34,682 bases of DNA from Kitasatospora xanthocidica (GTDB lineage: Bacteria; Actinomycetota; Actinomycetes; Streptomycetales; Streptomycetaceae): contig NZ_BNBY01000054.1 of the NCBI RefSeq assembly GCF_014656195.1, positions 1-34,682 on the forward strand. Reading direction: 5' to 3'. The notes beneath the pieces are model-generated. The model was not told the origin of the DNA. It did not search any database and was given only the letters and a program-made list of their open reading frames with translations. Positions 1 to 8,719 of the stretch are shown piece by piece (position 1 is the stretch's first letter; every line of letters begins with the position of its first letter). Position numbers and translations under genes: made by a program.

Positions 1-2354
1 TTATTCGCGGACGTGTCGGAGAAGCTGGTGGCGGCCTGGCGGCCTGGCGGGCGCGGGCGGCGAAGGAGTACCCCTCGGACCTGCGGGCGGCGGCCGGGCC
101 GGTTCGGTACACGCTGCTGTCGACGCTGTGCCACGTACGGGAGACGGAGATCACCGACTCGCTGGTGGAGTTGTTCATCCAGCTCGTGCAGAAGATCAAC
201 ACGCGAGCGGAGAAGAAGGTCGAGGGCGAGTTCAACAAGGAGCTCAAGCGGGTCCGTGGCAAGGAGGGCATCCTGCTGCGGCTGGCGGAGGCGGCGGTCG
301 CCGAGCCGGGCGGCACGGTCCGAAAGGTGATCTATCCGGTGGCCGGTGAGTCCACGCTGAAGGCGTTGGCGGCGGAGGCCGCGGCGAACGAGGCGCGTTA
401 CCGGGCCCGGGTGCGTACGGTGCTGCGCTCGTCGTACTCCAATCACTGGCGGCGGATGCTCTCGCCGCTGCTGAATGCGCTGGAGTTGAGGTGCAACAAC
501 ACCGCCTACCGGCCGGTGATGGACGCCATCGACTTGCTCAAGCGGTATCTGGATCAGCCCATCGCCAAGGAGGGGGCGTTCTTCGACGAGGCGGAGAAGA
601 TCCCGCTCGCGGGGGTGGTGCGCGAGGAGTGGCGCAAGGCGGTGGTGGATGAGCACGGCCGGGTCGAGCGCATCCCGTACGAGCTGTGCGTACTCGTCTC
701 ACTGCGGGACGCGCTGCGGCGGCGGGAGATCTGGGTGCCGGGCGCGAACCGGTGGCGTAACCCGGAGGACGATCTGCCGCCGGACTTCGAGGACAACCGC
801 GATGTGCACTACGACGCGATCCGCCAGCCGCAGGACCCGGAGAAGTTCATCGGGTCCCTTCAGAAGCGGCTGCGCGAGGCCCTGACCCGCTTCGACAACG
901 CGCTGGAGTTGGGCACCACGGGCGGGGTGGACATCGTCAGAAAGCATGGCGAGCCGTGGATCAAGGTCTCGCCGCTGGGCAAGCAGGAGGAGCCGGAGAA
1001 CCTCGTCGCCCTGAAGGCGGAGATCGAACGCCGCTGGGGCACCATCGACCTGATCGACATCCTCAAGGAGGCCGAGTTCGCCACCGGCTTCACCGGCGAG
1101 TTCACCTCGGTCGCCACCAGGGAGGCGGTCCCGAAGGCGGTACTGCGGCGCCGGCTGCTGCTGGTGCTCTTCGCGCTGGGCACCAACATGGGCATCAAGC
1201 GGGTCGCGGCCACCGGCAAGCACGGCGAAAGCGAGGCCGTCCTGCGCCGGGTACGGCGCCTGTTCGTCAACCGGACCAACCTACGCGCGGCGCTGGTACG
1301 GCTGGTCAACGCCACCTTCGCCGCCCGCGATGCGGCGTGGTGGGGCGACGGCACCGCCTGCGCAAGCGACTCCAAGAAGTTCGGCTCCTGGTCCAGCAAC
1401 TTCATGACCGAGTGGCACCAGCGGTACCGCGGGCCGGGGGTGATGATCTACGGGCACGTCGAGAAGAAGTCGCTGTGCGTCTACAGCCAGCTCAAATCCT
1501 GCTCGGCCTCCGAGGTCGCCGCGATGATCGAGGGCGTCCTGCGGCACTGCACGGACGTGGAGATCGACCGTCAGTACACCGACACGCACGGCGCCTCCAT
1601 CGTCGGGTTCGCCTTCGCCCACATGCTGGGCTTCAACCTGCTCCCGAGGCTGAAGAACGTCGGCTCAGCGCGGCTGTACCGGCCGGCGGCCGGTCAGGAC
1701 GAGAAGTGGCCGCACCTGGCGCCGGTGCTGTCGACCAAGACGATCGACTGGGACCTGATCCGCCAGCAGTACGACCAGATCATGAAGTACACCACCGCCC
1801 TGCGGCTGGGCACCGCCGAGGCCGAGCAGGTCCTGCGCCGCTTCACCCGCGGCGGGCCCAAGCACCCCACCTACCGCGCGATCGAGGAACTCGGGCGGGC
1901 AGTACGTACGGCGTTCATCTGCGACTACCTCGCCGACGCCGACCTGCGCCGCGAGATCAACGACGGCCTCCAGGTCGTGGAGAACTGGAACTCCGCCAAC
2001 CACGACCTGTTCTACGGCAAGGACGGCGACCTGACCGGCTCCGACAAGGAGTCCCAGGAGGTGTCCATGCTCGCTCTACACCTGCTCCAATCCGCGTTGG
2101 TGCACGTCAACACCCTGCTCCTCCAGGACATCCTGAGCGAGGAGAAGTGGCAGAAGCGGCTCACCGACGCCGACCGGCGGGCCCTGTCCCCCCTGTTCTG
2201 GACCCACGTGAACCCCTACGGCCGGTTCGAGCTGGACATGAACTCACACCTCGACCTCGCCGCCGCGGCGTCGATGGTGCCCGGCCCCCGAACTCCGCCT
2301 GAGACGGGAACCGCCCGATCGGCGGCGGGCGGCTCGGCCAGGTCAGCATCCTGA
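1..2354 (+). pseudogene. tnpA: Tn3-family transposase, 5'-truncated by window edge and frameshifted
   Basis: C-terminal three quarters of a DDE transposase of the Tn3 family, which cuts and joins transposon ends in replicative transposition. The first 39 bases read LFADVSEKLVAAW in frame 1; the rest of the protein continues in frame 3. The cause is visible: the 8-mer cggcctgg is present twice in tandem (32-39, 40-47), and removing one copy restores AAWRARAAKEYPSDLRA. The long open stretch from a GTG at 165 is therefore only an internal start. Numbered from that GTG, candidate catalytic residues are D402 (SDSKKFG), D473 (YTDTHG) and E606 (VENWNSAN); their spacing fits the family as I remember it. 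The conserved ending NPYGRFELDMNSHLDL is present near 2210-2260, followed by an unusual 30-residue tail. Full-length members have about 1000 residues, so roughly 250 lie before the window. A DUF4158 N-terminal fragment of the same family lies at 32545. Confidence 0.9.
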
Positions 2355-2510
2355 AAACCGGTACCCCCGACGTCGCCCGGAGGGCTGGATCCGGTGGGGT
2401 GCATTGCCACGCCAGCCGGTCGTGCGGGGCGGACTGGGAGAGGCCGGCCGCGCTGTCGGCCACATGGCGGCGAAAGTCCCTTGGCGGGCTGCCCGGCAGC
2501 GCGGCACAGA

Positions 2511-3071
2511 TCAGCCGGATGCCGTCAGTGCCGCGCGCGCGGTGGTGAGGATCTCCTCGGAGAGCGGGGTGCCGTTGGTGGCCCGGGCCAGGACGAGTGC
2601 GCCGAGCATGGTGCACAGCCGGGTGATGCCGTCCTGGTCCTCAGTGGTGAGCCACTCGGCGAAGTCGCCCACGCCTTCGGTGTAGATCCGGCGGGCTTCC
2701 TGGCCTTCGCCCTCGCGCGCCATGTCGGTGACGAGTGCGGCGACAGGACACCCGTCCGCCGGGCTGTCGCGGTGTCCAGGGGATAGGTAGGCGTCGATCA
2801 GTGCCCGCTGGGCGGCGCCGCGCTGCCCGCCGTGCTGCTCGAGTCCGTCCATGTGGCGTCGGGTGAGTTCGTTGAAGGCGTGGGCGGTGGCTTCGTCGAT
2901 GAGTGCCTCTTTGGAGGCGAACTGCTTGTAGAAGCCGCCGTGGGTCAGTCCGGCCGCCTTCATGATGTCGGAAACGCTGGCGTGAGTCCCCTGTTCCCGG
3001 AACAGGCGAGACGCGGTTTCCACGACCCGCCGGCGGTTCTCCTCGGCCTGCGCCTGCGATACGCGGCCCAT
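2511..3071 (-). CDS. TetR-family transcriptional repressor
   Basis: Dimeric DNA-binding repressor of 186 residues, the usual TetR length. The N-terminal helix-turn-helix is clear at about residues 12-55, with TASRLFREQGTHASVSDIMKAAGLTHGGFYKQF. The C-terminal ligand domain contains DGCPVAAL with a single cysteine at residue 108. A cysteine at a similar place acts as the electrophile sensor in E. coli NemR; that parallel is inference. The gene is divergent from the SDR dehydrogenase with about 120 bp between them, the standard layout for autoregulation plus control of the neighbour. The gap contains a perfect dyad at 3121-3142. Its regulon probably covers the SDR gene and perhaps the MDR and hydrolase genes that follow. 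Confidence 0.9.
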   Translation of the reverse strand: MGRVSQAQAEENRRRVVETASRLFREQGTHASVSDIMKAAGLTHGGFYKQFASKEALIDEATAHAFNELTRRHMDGLEQHGGQRGAAQRALIDAYLSPGHRDSPADGCPVAALVTDMAREGEGQEARRIYTEGVGDFAEWLTTEDQDGITRLCTMLGALVLARATNGTPLSEEILTTARAALTASG

Positions 3072-3120
3072 CGGCCACCTCCCGATTGGATGTCGACTGG
3101 CATCTATCCTAGACCAGTGC

Positions 3121-3142
3121 TTAGATTGTGGCTGTAATCTAA
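3121..3142. promoter_or_regulatory. Candidate TetR operator
   Basis: Perfect inverted repeat TTAGATT, 8-base spacer, AATCTAA in the divergent gap between the TetR gene and the SDR gene. It is strikingly AT-rich for this DNA. Just upstream, ctagaccagtgcttag (3110-3125) partly repeats the TAGA element. Size and location fit a TetR dimer site overlapping both promoters; binding is inferred. Confidence 0.6.
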
Positions 3143-3190
3143 TTTAGCGCCGCCGGCCGCTCGCCGACGGCCGTAACGCTGGGAGTGGGC

Positions 3191-3877
3191 ATGGAACTGA
3201 AGGACGCGGTCGCGGTGGTCACCGGCGCCAACCGGGGGCTCGGACGGCATCTGGCCGCCCAGCTCGTCGAGCGCGGAGCGACGGTGTACGCGGCGGCCCG
3301 GCGCCCCGAGACGGTGGACCTGCCGGGGGTCACCCCGCTGCGGCTCGACGTGACGGACGAGGAGTCGATCCGGGCCGCTGCGCGCATCGCGTCCGACGCG
3401 ACGCTGCTGGTGAACAACGCCGGCATCTCCACCGGAACTCCGCTGATCGCGGGCGGCCCGGACGCGGTGCGCCTGGAGATGGACACGAACTTCTTCGGCC
3501 CGCTCGCCGTGACGCGGGCCTTCGCCCCCGTCATCGAGTCCAACGGCGGCGGTGCCGTGCTCAACGTCTTGTCCGTCCTGTCCTGGCTGCACCCGGCCGG
3601 CCTCGGAGCCTATGCGGCGGCCAAGGCCGCAGCGTGGGCGCTGACCGGCGCGGCCCGGGAGGAGCTGGCACCCCGCGGCATCGCCGTCTCGGCGCTGCAC
3701 GTCGGATACATGGACACCGGCATGGCCGCGAGCGTTCCCGCCGACCAGAAGGCCGACCCCGCCGAGGTCGCCGCGCAGGCCCTGGACGGCATCGAGGCGG
3801 GACTGCCCGAGATCCTCGCCGACGAGATCACCCGGCAGGTGAAGCAGAGCCTGGCCGCATCGCCGAACGCGGCCTGA
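3191..3877 (+). CDS. SDR-family NAD(P)-dependent oxidoreductase
   Basis: Classical short-chain dehydrogenase of 228 residues with a single Rossmann domain, which oxidises or reduces an alcohol/carbonyl substrate with NAD(P)(H) in the cytosol. Visible motifs, numbered from the ATG: nucleotide-binding TGANRGLG (11-18), NNAG (75-78), a serine in the NVLSVLS strand (about 128-131), and the catalytic pair in YAAAK (Y141, K145). The ATG at 3191 is chosen over the GTG six bases upstream because gggag (3181-3185) sits five bases before it. The gene is divergent from the TetR repressor and followed at 4056 by an MDR oxidoreductase on the same strand. The substrate cannot be read from sequence. Confidence 0.93.
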   Translation: MELKDAVAVVTGANRGLGRHLAAQLVERGATVYAAARRPETVDLPGVTPLRLDVTDEESIRAAARIASDATLLVNNAGISTGTPLIAGGPDAVRLEMDTNFFGPLAVTRAFAPVIESNGGGAVLNVLSVLSWLHPAGLGAYAAAKAAAWALTGAAREELAPRGIAVSALHVGYMDTGMAASVPADQKADPAEVAAQALDGIEAGLPEILADEITRQVKQSLAASPNAA

Positions 3878-4055
3878 GGCGCGCATCGCCCCACCTGCGC
3901 TCGATATCCAGCGACGGAAACGGCGCCGGTGGTGGCCGCCGCGGCGGCGGGGGTCCGGGAACGCGAAACAAACATTACAAAGTGTGGCGTACTGGTAAAA
4001 GCCCGGCACGCACAGTGGCCACGTCCCATGCGGACGACGGGAAACGGAGACGACG

Positions 4056-5060
4056 ATGAAGGCCTTCATGATCGAGCGGTACGGCGACCAGAACGGCGGT
4101 CGCATCGCCGAGACGCCAGACCCGCAGGTGGGCGCCGAGGACGTCCTGGTCCGGGTCCACGCGGCGAGCGTCAACCCGCTGGACTTCAAGATCCGCGACG
4201 GCGACTTCAAGGCGATCCTGCCGTACCGTCTCCCCCTCGCTCTGGGCAACGACCTCGCCGGGGTGGTGGTCGAGGTGGGTGCGGACGTCACCCAATTCGC
4301 CGCGGGCGACGAGGTCTACGCCCGGCCCGACAAGGACCGCATCGGCACCTTCGCCGAACTCATCGCCGTCCACCAGAACGACCTGGCACCCAAGCCGGCC
4401 ACCCTCACCATGGAGGAGGCCGCCTCCCTTCCCCTGGTCGCCCTGACATCGTGGCAGGCACTGGTCGAGAGGGCACAGGTCCAGCCGGGGCAGAAGGTCC
4501 TGATCCACGCGGGCTCCGGCGGAGTGGGCACCATCGCCCTCCAGCTGGCCAGGCATCTGGGCGCGCACGTGGCCACCACCGCCAGCGCGGCCAACGCCGG
4601 CCTGGTCAAGGAGCTCGGCGCGGACGTCGTCGTCGACTACCGGACACAGGACTTCGAGGAGGTCCTGGACGGCTATGACGTCGTCCTGGACACCCTCGGC
4701 GGCGAGACCCTGGAGAAGTCCCTGCGGGTCCTCAAGCCCGGTGGGAAGGTCATCAGTATCGCGGGGCCTCCCGACGCGGACTTCGCCCGTGAGCTGGGCG
4801 CGAACCTGGTCCTGCGGCAGGCGATGAACGCGCTGAGCTGGAAGACCCGGCGCCACGCCAAGCGCCAGGGCGTCACCTACTCCTTCCTGTTCATGAAGGC
4901 CGCCGGCGACCAGCTGCGCGAACTCACCCGGCTCGTCGACGCCGGAGAGATCCGTCCCGTCGTCGACCGCGTCTTCTCCTTCGACCAGACCCGCGAGGCG
5001 ATGGAGTACGCCGAGAAGGGCCGCGCCAAAGCCGGCAAGGTCGTCGTCACGATGAGGTGA
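4056..5060 (+). CDS. Zinc-independent NADP-dependent MDR oxidoreductase (quinone reductase-like)
   Basis: Medium-chain reductase of 334 residues. The N-terminal GroES-like domain has ASVNPLDFKIRDGDF and GNDLAGVVVEVG. The Rossmann domain carries the NADPH loop HAGSGGVGTIALQLA (about 151-165) and the VLDTLGGETLEKSLRVLKPGG stretch. Cysteine/histidine zinc ligands of true alcohol dehydrogenases are missing, which places it in the quinone oxidoreductase branch. The start is supported by ggagacgacgATG. A 178-bp gap separates it from the SDR gene, so it may have its own promoter, and the alpha/beta hydrolase follows after 81 bp. Quinones or enones are the likely substrates of this branch; the exact one is unknown. 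Confidence 0.92.
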   Translation: MKAFMIERYGDQNGGRIAETPDPQVGAEDVLVRVHAASVNPLDFKIRDGDFKAILPYRLPLALGNDLAGVVVEVGADVTQFAAGDEVYARPDKDRIGTFAELIAVHQNDLAPKPATLTMEEAASLPLVALTSWQALVERAQVQPGQKVLIHAGSGGVGTIALQLARHLGAHVATTASAANAGLVKELGADVVVDYRTQDFEEVLDGYDVVLDTLGGETLEKSLRVLKPGGKVISIAGPPDADFARELGANLVLRQAMNALSWKTRRHAKRQGVTYSFLFMKAAGDQLRELTRLVDAGEIRPVVDRVFSFDQTREAMEYAEKGRAKAGKVVVTMR

Positions 5061-5141
5061 GAGCCCCCACCGCACCACCGGTACGCCTCGGCAACGAGAG
5101 GATTCCGCCTCCCGCCACCTCCATCCGCACAGGAGCCGATC

Positions 5142-6014
5142 ATGAACGCGCCGCGCAGTTTCCCCACGCCCGCCCCGTCGTCGTACAAGAAGGCACCGAC
5201 TCGTTCGGTGTCCGTGCGCGGCGTCGACTTCGTCTACCGGCAGCTCGGTCCGGAAGCAGACGGCGTGCCGCTGATCCTGCTCCACCACCTCGCCGCGGTC
5301 CTGGACAACTGGGACCCCCGCGTCATCGACGGACTCGCCGCCCGGCGCCGGGTCGTCACCTTCGACAACCGCGGAGTCGGTGCGTCGGGCGGCTCCACGC
5401 CCGACACCATCGAAGCGATGGCCCGCGACGCGGTGCTGTTCATCCGCGCGCTGGGCTTCGAGCAGGTCGACCTGCTCGGCCTGTCGATGGGCGGCTTCAT
5501 CGCCCAGGTCATGGCGGCTCAGGAACCGCAGCTGGTGCGCAAGGTCATCCTCGCGGGCACAGGCCCCGCCGGAGGCCCCGGCATCGACAAGGTCACCGCA
5601 CTCACCCTCCAGGACATCCTGAAGGGCTTCCTGACCCGCAAGGACCCCAAGCAGCTCCTCTTCTTCACCGACACCGAGCATGGCCGAAGGGAAGCGCGCG
5701 CCTTCCTGGAACGGCTGAAGGAGCGCACAGAAGACCGCGACAAAGCCATCTCGCCGAGGTCGTTGCGCGCCCAGCTGAAGGCCATCCGCCGATGGGGCCT
5801 CCAGTCGCCAGCCGACCTGACCCGCATCGGCCAGCCAGTCCTGGTGGCCAACGGCGAGAGCGACCGGATGGTGCCGAGCGAGAACACACTCGACCTGGCC
5901 GCGCGGCTACCCCGGGGCGAACTCATCCCCCTCTACCCGGATGCCGGACACGGGGGCATCTTCCAGTACCACGACGAATTCGTCGCACGGGCGCTTGGGT
6001 TCCTGGAATCGTAG
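5142..6014 (+). CDS. Alpha/beta-fold hydrolase
   Basis: Esterase/hydrolase of 290 residues with a full catalytic triad: nucleophile S115 in GLSMGG, acid D241 in NGESDRMV, and H270 in DAGHGG. The oxyanion region is LLHHLAAVLDNWDP and the strand VVTFDNRGVGASG is typical of the family. No signal peptide or membrane segment is visible, so it is probably cytosolic. The ATG is preceded by caggagccgatc, a good ribosome binding site. It follows the MDR gene by 81 bp on the same strand and probably shares its transcript. Similar hydrolases are often annotated as haloperoxidase- or dienelactone-like; nothing here decides the substrate. Confidence 0.92.
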   Translation: MNAPRSFPTPAPSSYKKAPTRSVSVRGVDFVYRQLGPEADGVPLILLHHLAAVLDNWDPRVIDGLAARRRVVTFDNRGVGASGGSTPDTIEAMARDAVLFIRALGFEQVDLLGLSMGGFIAQVMAAQEPQLVRKVILAGTGPAGGPGIDKVTALTLQDILKGFLTRKDPKQLLFFTDTEHGRREARAFLERLKERTEDRDKAISPRSLRAQLKAIRRWGLQSPADLTRIGQPVLVANGESDRMVPSENTLDLAARLPRGELIPLYPDAGHGGIFQYHDEFVARALGFLES

Positions 6015-6113
6015 CCAGACCGGGGCCCGACACCGATCCGCGCGGCCCGTGAGGTTCGCCGATGCGCGGGAGGCGCTGGCAGCGGACCCAACTCGTAACT
6101 CACCACACTCCGG

Positions 6114-6235
6114 TTTCTCACAAACGTTCCTTTGCGCGAGCAAGATCAATCATGGGCCGCCGGACCCCAGCCGAACCCGGATTCGCTCGCAGAACCCGTT
6201 CTCACTCAAAAGCGGGACGGACCCCCTTCTGAGAC
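6114..6235. promoter_or_regulatory. Candidate resolution site upstream of the recombinase
   Basis: The 220 bp between the hydrolase and the recombinase contain three copies of a ttctcac/gtctcag-like element: tttctcac at 6114-6121, gttctcac at 6198-6205, and tctgagac (inverted) at 6228-6235. The last two face each other across about 24 bp and form an imperfect dyad. Repeated half-sites just upstream of the recombinase gene are the usual design of Tn3-type res sites. This is pattern reading only; strand exchange has not been shown. Confidence 0.35.
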
Positions 6236-7255
6236 TTGCATTGTGCGAAAATCCGGACCCATGACGGACCCCAGCAGCCCTCCGCGTCCGACCGGTCGGA
6301 CGCGGACGACGTCGAACAGCACGCCTGTCCGAAGTGTGACGCGCAGCCCGGCTCGCCGTGCCGCTCGCGCGGCGGCGCGGTCGCCTCCGCCTACCACACC
6401 CGCCGCTTCACCCAGGTGCCCCGGCTGAAGAAGGCGCTGCGGGTGCCCACCCCGGCCGACCGCCGCCCGGGCCGGCCGTGGCGGCCAGGCACCCCGCCGC
6501 CGGCGCCGATCGACCCGGACCTGCCCAGCGCGGACATCCGCATCGGCTACGCCCGCTGCTCGACCCTCGGGCAAGAACTCGACTCCCAGCTCGACGCGCT
6601 GAGCAAGCACGGCATCCCGAGGGACCAGATCTTCAGCGAGAAGATCAGCACCCGGGTACGGGTCCGCCCCCGGTTCGAGGAGGCACTGCGGACCGCACGG
6701 GAGGTCAAGGCACACGCCCCGCACTGCCGCGTCATCTTGACCGTGTACGAGATGAAGCGGCTCGGCCGCGACGCCGCCGAACTCACCGCCCTCGCAGACC
6801 ACCTCACCGCCCATGGCCTGGTCCTTGAGATGCTCGCCGGCCCCCTGCCCGGCATCTACGACCCCACCGGCCCCGGCAAGCTGCTGTTCGCATTCTTCGC
6901 CGCGATGGCGGAGACCGAGCGTGAGAACATCCGCGAGTCCACACTCGAAGGGCTCGACACCGCGGCCCGCAAGGGCAAGCACGGCGGCCGGCCACCGGTC
7001 ATCACCGACGACATGCTCCGGCGCCGCGCAGGCGGCGAGTCCGTCGAGCAGATCCAGCCCGACCTGATCATCCCCACCGGCAAGCGCAAGGGACAGAACC
7101 CCTCCGTCGCCAGCATCTACCGGGCGCTCGCCGAACACGCCAAGCGCGAGGCGTACCCCGAAGCCGTTGAACAGGCCCACGCCGACATCGCCGCCCTCCA
7201 GGCCGGCGAAGTCCCCGGACCCCGCCTCGCTCTCCCTGACCGAGCGTCACTCTGA
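6236..7255 (+). CDS. Serine recombinase (Tn3 resolvase type) with N-terminal zinc-finger motif
   Basis: Site-specific DNA recombinase of 339 residues. Residues 31-58 form a small Cys/His motif, CPKCDAQPGSPC followed by YHTRRF (C31, C34, C42, H54), of a kind seen in actinobacterial DNA-binding proteins. The resolvase catalytic domain starts near 100 with the nucleophile S109 in IGYARCST, then YEMKRLGRDAAEL and MAETERENIRE; a helix-turn-helix region follows at about 240-300 (GGRPPVITDDM, PSVASIYRALAEH). The start is uncertain. The only in-frame start is a TTG at 6236 without a ribosome binding site. An ATG at 6261 would read MTDP and enter the main frame if the run of four C at 6269-6272 had five, so a one-base deletion may have hit the gene. 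The downstream 25-bp repeat at 7263 may be its target or an element end. Confidence 0.85.
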   Translation: MHCAKIRTHDGPQQPSASDRSDADDVEQHACPKCDAQPGSPCRSRGGAVASAYHTRRFTQVPRLKKALRVPTPADRRPGRPWRPGTPPPAPIDPDLPSADIRIGYARCSTLGQELDSQLDALSKHGIPRDQIFSEKISTRVRVRPRFEEALRTAREVKAHAPHCRVILTVYEMKRLGRDAAELTALADHLTAHGLVLEMLAGPLPGIYDPTGPGKLLFAFFAAMAETERENIRESTLEGLDTAARKGKHGGRPPVITDDMLRRRAGGESVEQIQPDLIIPTGKRKGQNPSVASIYRALAEHAKREAYPEAVEQAHADIAALQAGEVPGPRLALPDRASL

Positions 7256-7262
7256 TTACAGA

Positions 7263-7287
7263 GAGCTACTTGTCACTTCGCCGTAGC
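7263..7287 (+). repeat. 25-bp direct repeat, copy 1
   Basis: Begins GAGCTACTTGTCACTTCGCC and ends GTAGC. It recurs in the same orientation at 13559-13583 with one mismatch (T to A at repeat position 8). The ends GCTAC and GTAGC form a 5-bp inverted repeat around a 13-base centre. Copy 1 lies 8 bp after the stop codon of the serine recombinase gene. Flanks of the two copies do not match, so the unit is discrete, such as a recombination site or a transposon end. Confidence 0.7.
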
Positions 7288-7472
7288 TTCGGGAGAACAG
7301 GGCCTTCCCGTAGGACGTCAACCCCCTTGGAGGGAAGTCGACTTAGACGCAATCGGACGAACCGCCCACTCCTTCGCAGAACACCCTCTCAGAGCTGCAC
7401 TCCTCGGCCCTCTGGTGATCACAAACCGGACGCCAGCCGACTACGCCGAAGCCCTGGGGATCGGGCGGCGGG

Positions 7473-8141
7473 TCACGTCCCCCAATTCGCGATGGACACC
7501 GCCAGGTCGTTCCAGCGGAAGCGGCCGAGATCGGGAGTATTGCATCCCTTGGGTTGGAAGAACTCGTCCCCATGCCATTCGAGGAGATCGAAGAGTGATA
7601 CATCGAATCGGCACTTGCTCAAGGAGGAGATGACGAAAATCCAATCCCCTGTGCCCAGAAAACCTCTGTGCACCTTGCTTAGGTCCGGATATCCCAGCCC
7701 TGCCCCCACACACTTCACATCGCCTTGCTCATCGATGTCCTCGAAGAAACACACCTGTGTGGGCAAGGCGTCCGGTGGCTGCGTACAGGTCGCCTCGAGG
7801 GCCGCCTCCAGCGCCCCCTTCTCGGCGTCTGTGTACATACGGTGCGCCTCCGACAGCATCGCTTCGCGGTCGGTGAAGGCCCCCAGAGCCAGGGACGAGT
7901 TGTGGATCAGACGCGTCATGAACAAGGGCCGCGTCACTTCCGCGTTCATGCGTTCAAGGTCCTCGACCACTTCTCCGTCGAGAACAAGCGGAACGTCCGG
8001 GTAGAGCCCGCGCTTGCGGCCGTTGTGTTCAGGGCGAGCGGACAACTCACCGGCCAATCCGTCGGGTATCCGAACGGGCTCCGCGTCCCTCACGTCACGC
8101 TCGGGGGACCCCTTGTCCGCACCTGGGAACTGGTGCGACAT
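7473..8141 (-). CDS. Hypothetical protein, possible crystallin-like C-terminal domain
   Basis: Protein of 222 residues with no domain I can name securely. The ATG at 8141 (MSHQFPGADKG) is preferred over that at 8198 because aaggag lies nine bases before it. The first half is helical and charged (EVVEDLERMNAEVTRPLFM). The C-terminal third, about GDWIFVISSLSKCRFDVSLF and FFQPKGCNTPDLGRFRWND, has the spacing of aromatic, glycine and cysteine residues seen in beta/gamma-crystallin-like folds such as peptidase inhibitor I36 proteins. That resemblance is weak. No signal peptide is apparent, unlike secreted I36 inhibitors. The gene stands alone between the recombinase and an integrase remnant. Confidence 0.65.
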   Translation of the reverse strand: MSHQFPGADKGSPERDVRDAEPVRIPDGLAGELSARPEHNGRKRGLYPDVPLVLDGEVVEDLERMNAEVTRPLFMTRLIHNSSLALGAFTDREAMLSEAHRMYTDAEKGALEAALEATCTQPPDALPTQVCFFEDIDEQGDVKCVGAGLGYPDLSKVHRGFLGTGDWIFVISSLSKCRFDVSLFDLLEWHGDEFFQPKGCNTPDLGRFRWNDLAVSIANWGT

Positions 8142-8259
8142 TCCCACCATCTCCTTGTGGTTGTGCTGGCGTGCCACGGCGACGCCTCCCCAATGCACGG
8201 ATCAACAGTTGCCGCAGGCAGAGAGATTTCAGGTACTTACGTTCGTCATTCCACGCTAG

Positions 8260-8616
8260 CCCTTACGTTCCCAGGTCGCCCGCCCGGCCGACGCCGATCT
8301 GGCCGGCCCGTGGCCGGCCTGCGCGAAACACCTGGCCCACCAACTGGCCGAGGCCCGCGGTTGGGGACGCGACATCCGCTTCGCCGTCAACCGGGGCCTG
8401 GCCTTCGTGCTCACCGGCTACGTCGAAGGCGACGTCGTCCGCCACACGGAGATCTTCGTTCCCTCGAGAGCCCTCGACCTGAGCGTCGGCCACATCGTCA
8501 CCGTCCTGGAGGAGATGGGCATCTTCGAGGACGACAGCGAACCCTCCTTCGAACGGTGGCTCGGGCTCCGGCACTCCGCGCCTCCGGGCCAGGGATGCGA
8601 TTCCTCCCGGGCGTAA
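8260..8616 (+). pseudogene. Integrase-associated gene fragment
   Basis: The frame is open from just after a TAG at 8257 to the stop at 8616 but has no start codon before the GTG at 8407. It reads WPACAKHLAHQLAEARGWG, VLTGYVEGDVVRHTEIF and VLEEMGIFEDDSEPSFERWL. I recognise this pattern from an N-terminal region of large Streptomyces site-specific integrases, recalled rather than searched. Both ends are broken: the beginning is missing and the last 16 residues look unrelated to the rest. A C-terminal integrase fragment on the same strand lies at 10452, beyond the DUF2637 gene, so the two may be halves of one gene split by later insertion, or remnants of different integrases. Confidence 0.6.
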
Positions 8617-8675
8617 ACGCCCGGGGCTCCTCGCAAAATACTGCTGAACGTCTGGCATGCCAGAGGCAGCGAAAC

Positions 8676-8701
8676 GGTCCGGCACCTGAGGGTGCCGGAC
8701 C
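8676..8701. terminator. Intrinsic terminator hairpin
   Basis: Perfect 11-bp stem GGTCCGGCACC / GGTGCCGGACC with loop TGAG. It lies 19 bp past the stop of the minus-strand DUF2637 gene and 60 bp past the end of the plus-strand integrase fragment, so it can act in both directions. There is no T-run, which is common for Streptomyces terminators. Confidence 0.8.
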
Positions 8702-8719
8702 GTCGTCGTGGGGCTCGCA

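Noticed and set aside
2331..2368. Possible 38-bp right inverted repeat of the Tn3 element, ending in CCCCC after the transposase gene
   Set aside because: It has the terminal C-run and right position, but the usual inner end is missing and no second copy is available in the window to compare.
3104..5681. Long minus-strand frames opposite the SDR, MDR and hydrolase genes
   Set aside because: They are high-GC antisense frames without motifs; the plus-strand proteins have complete catalytic residues.
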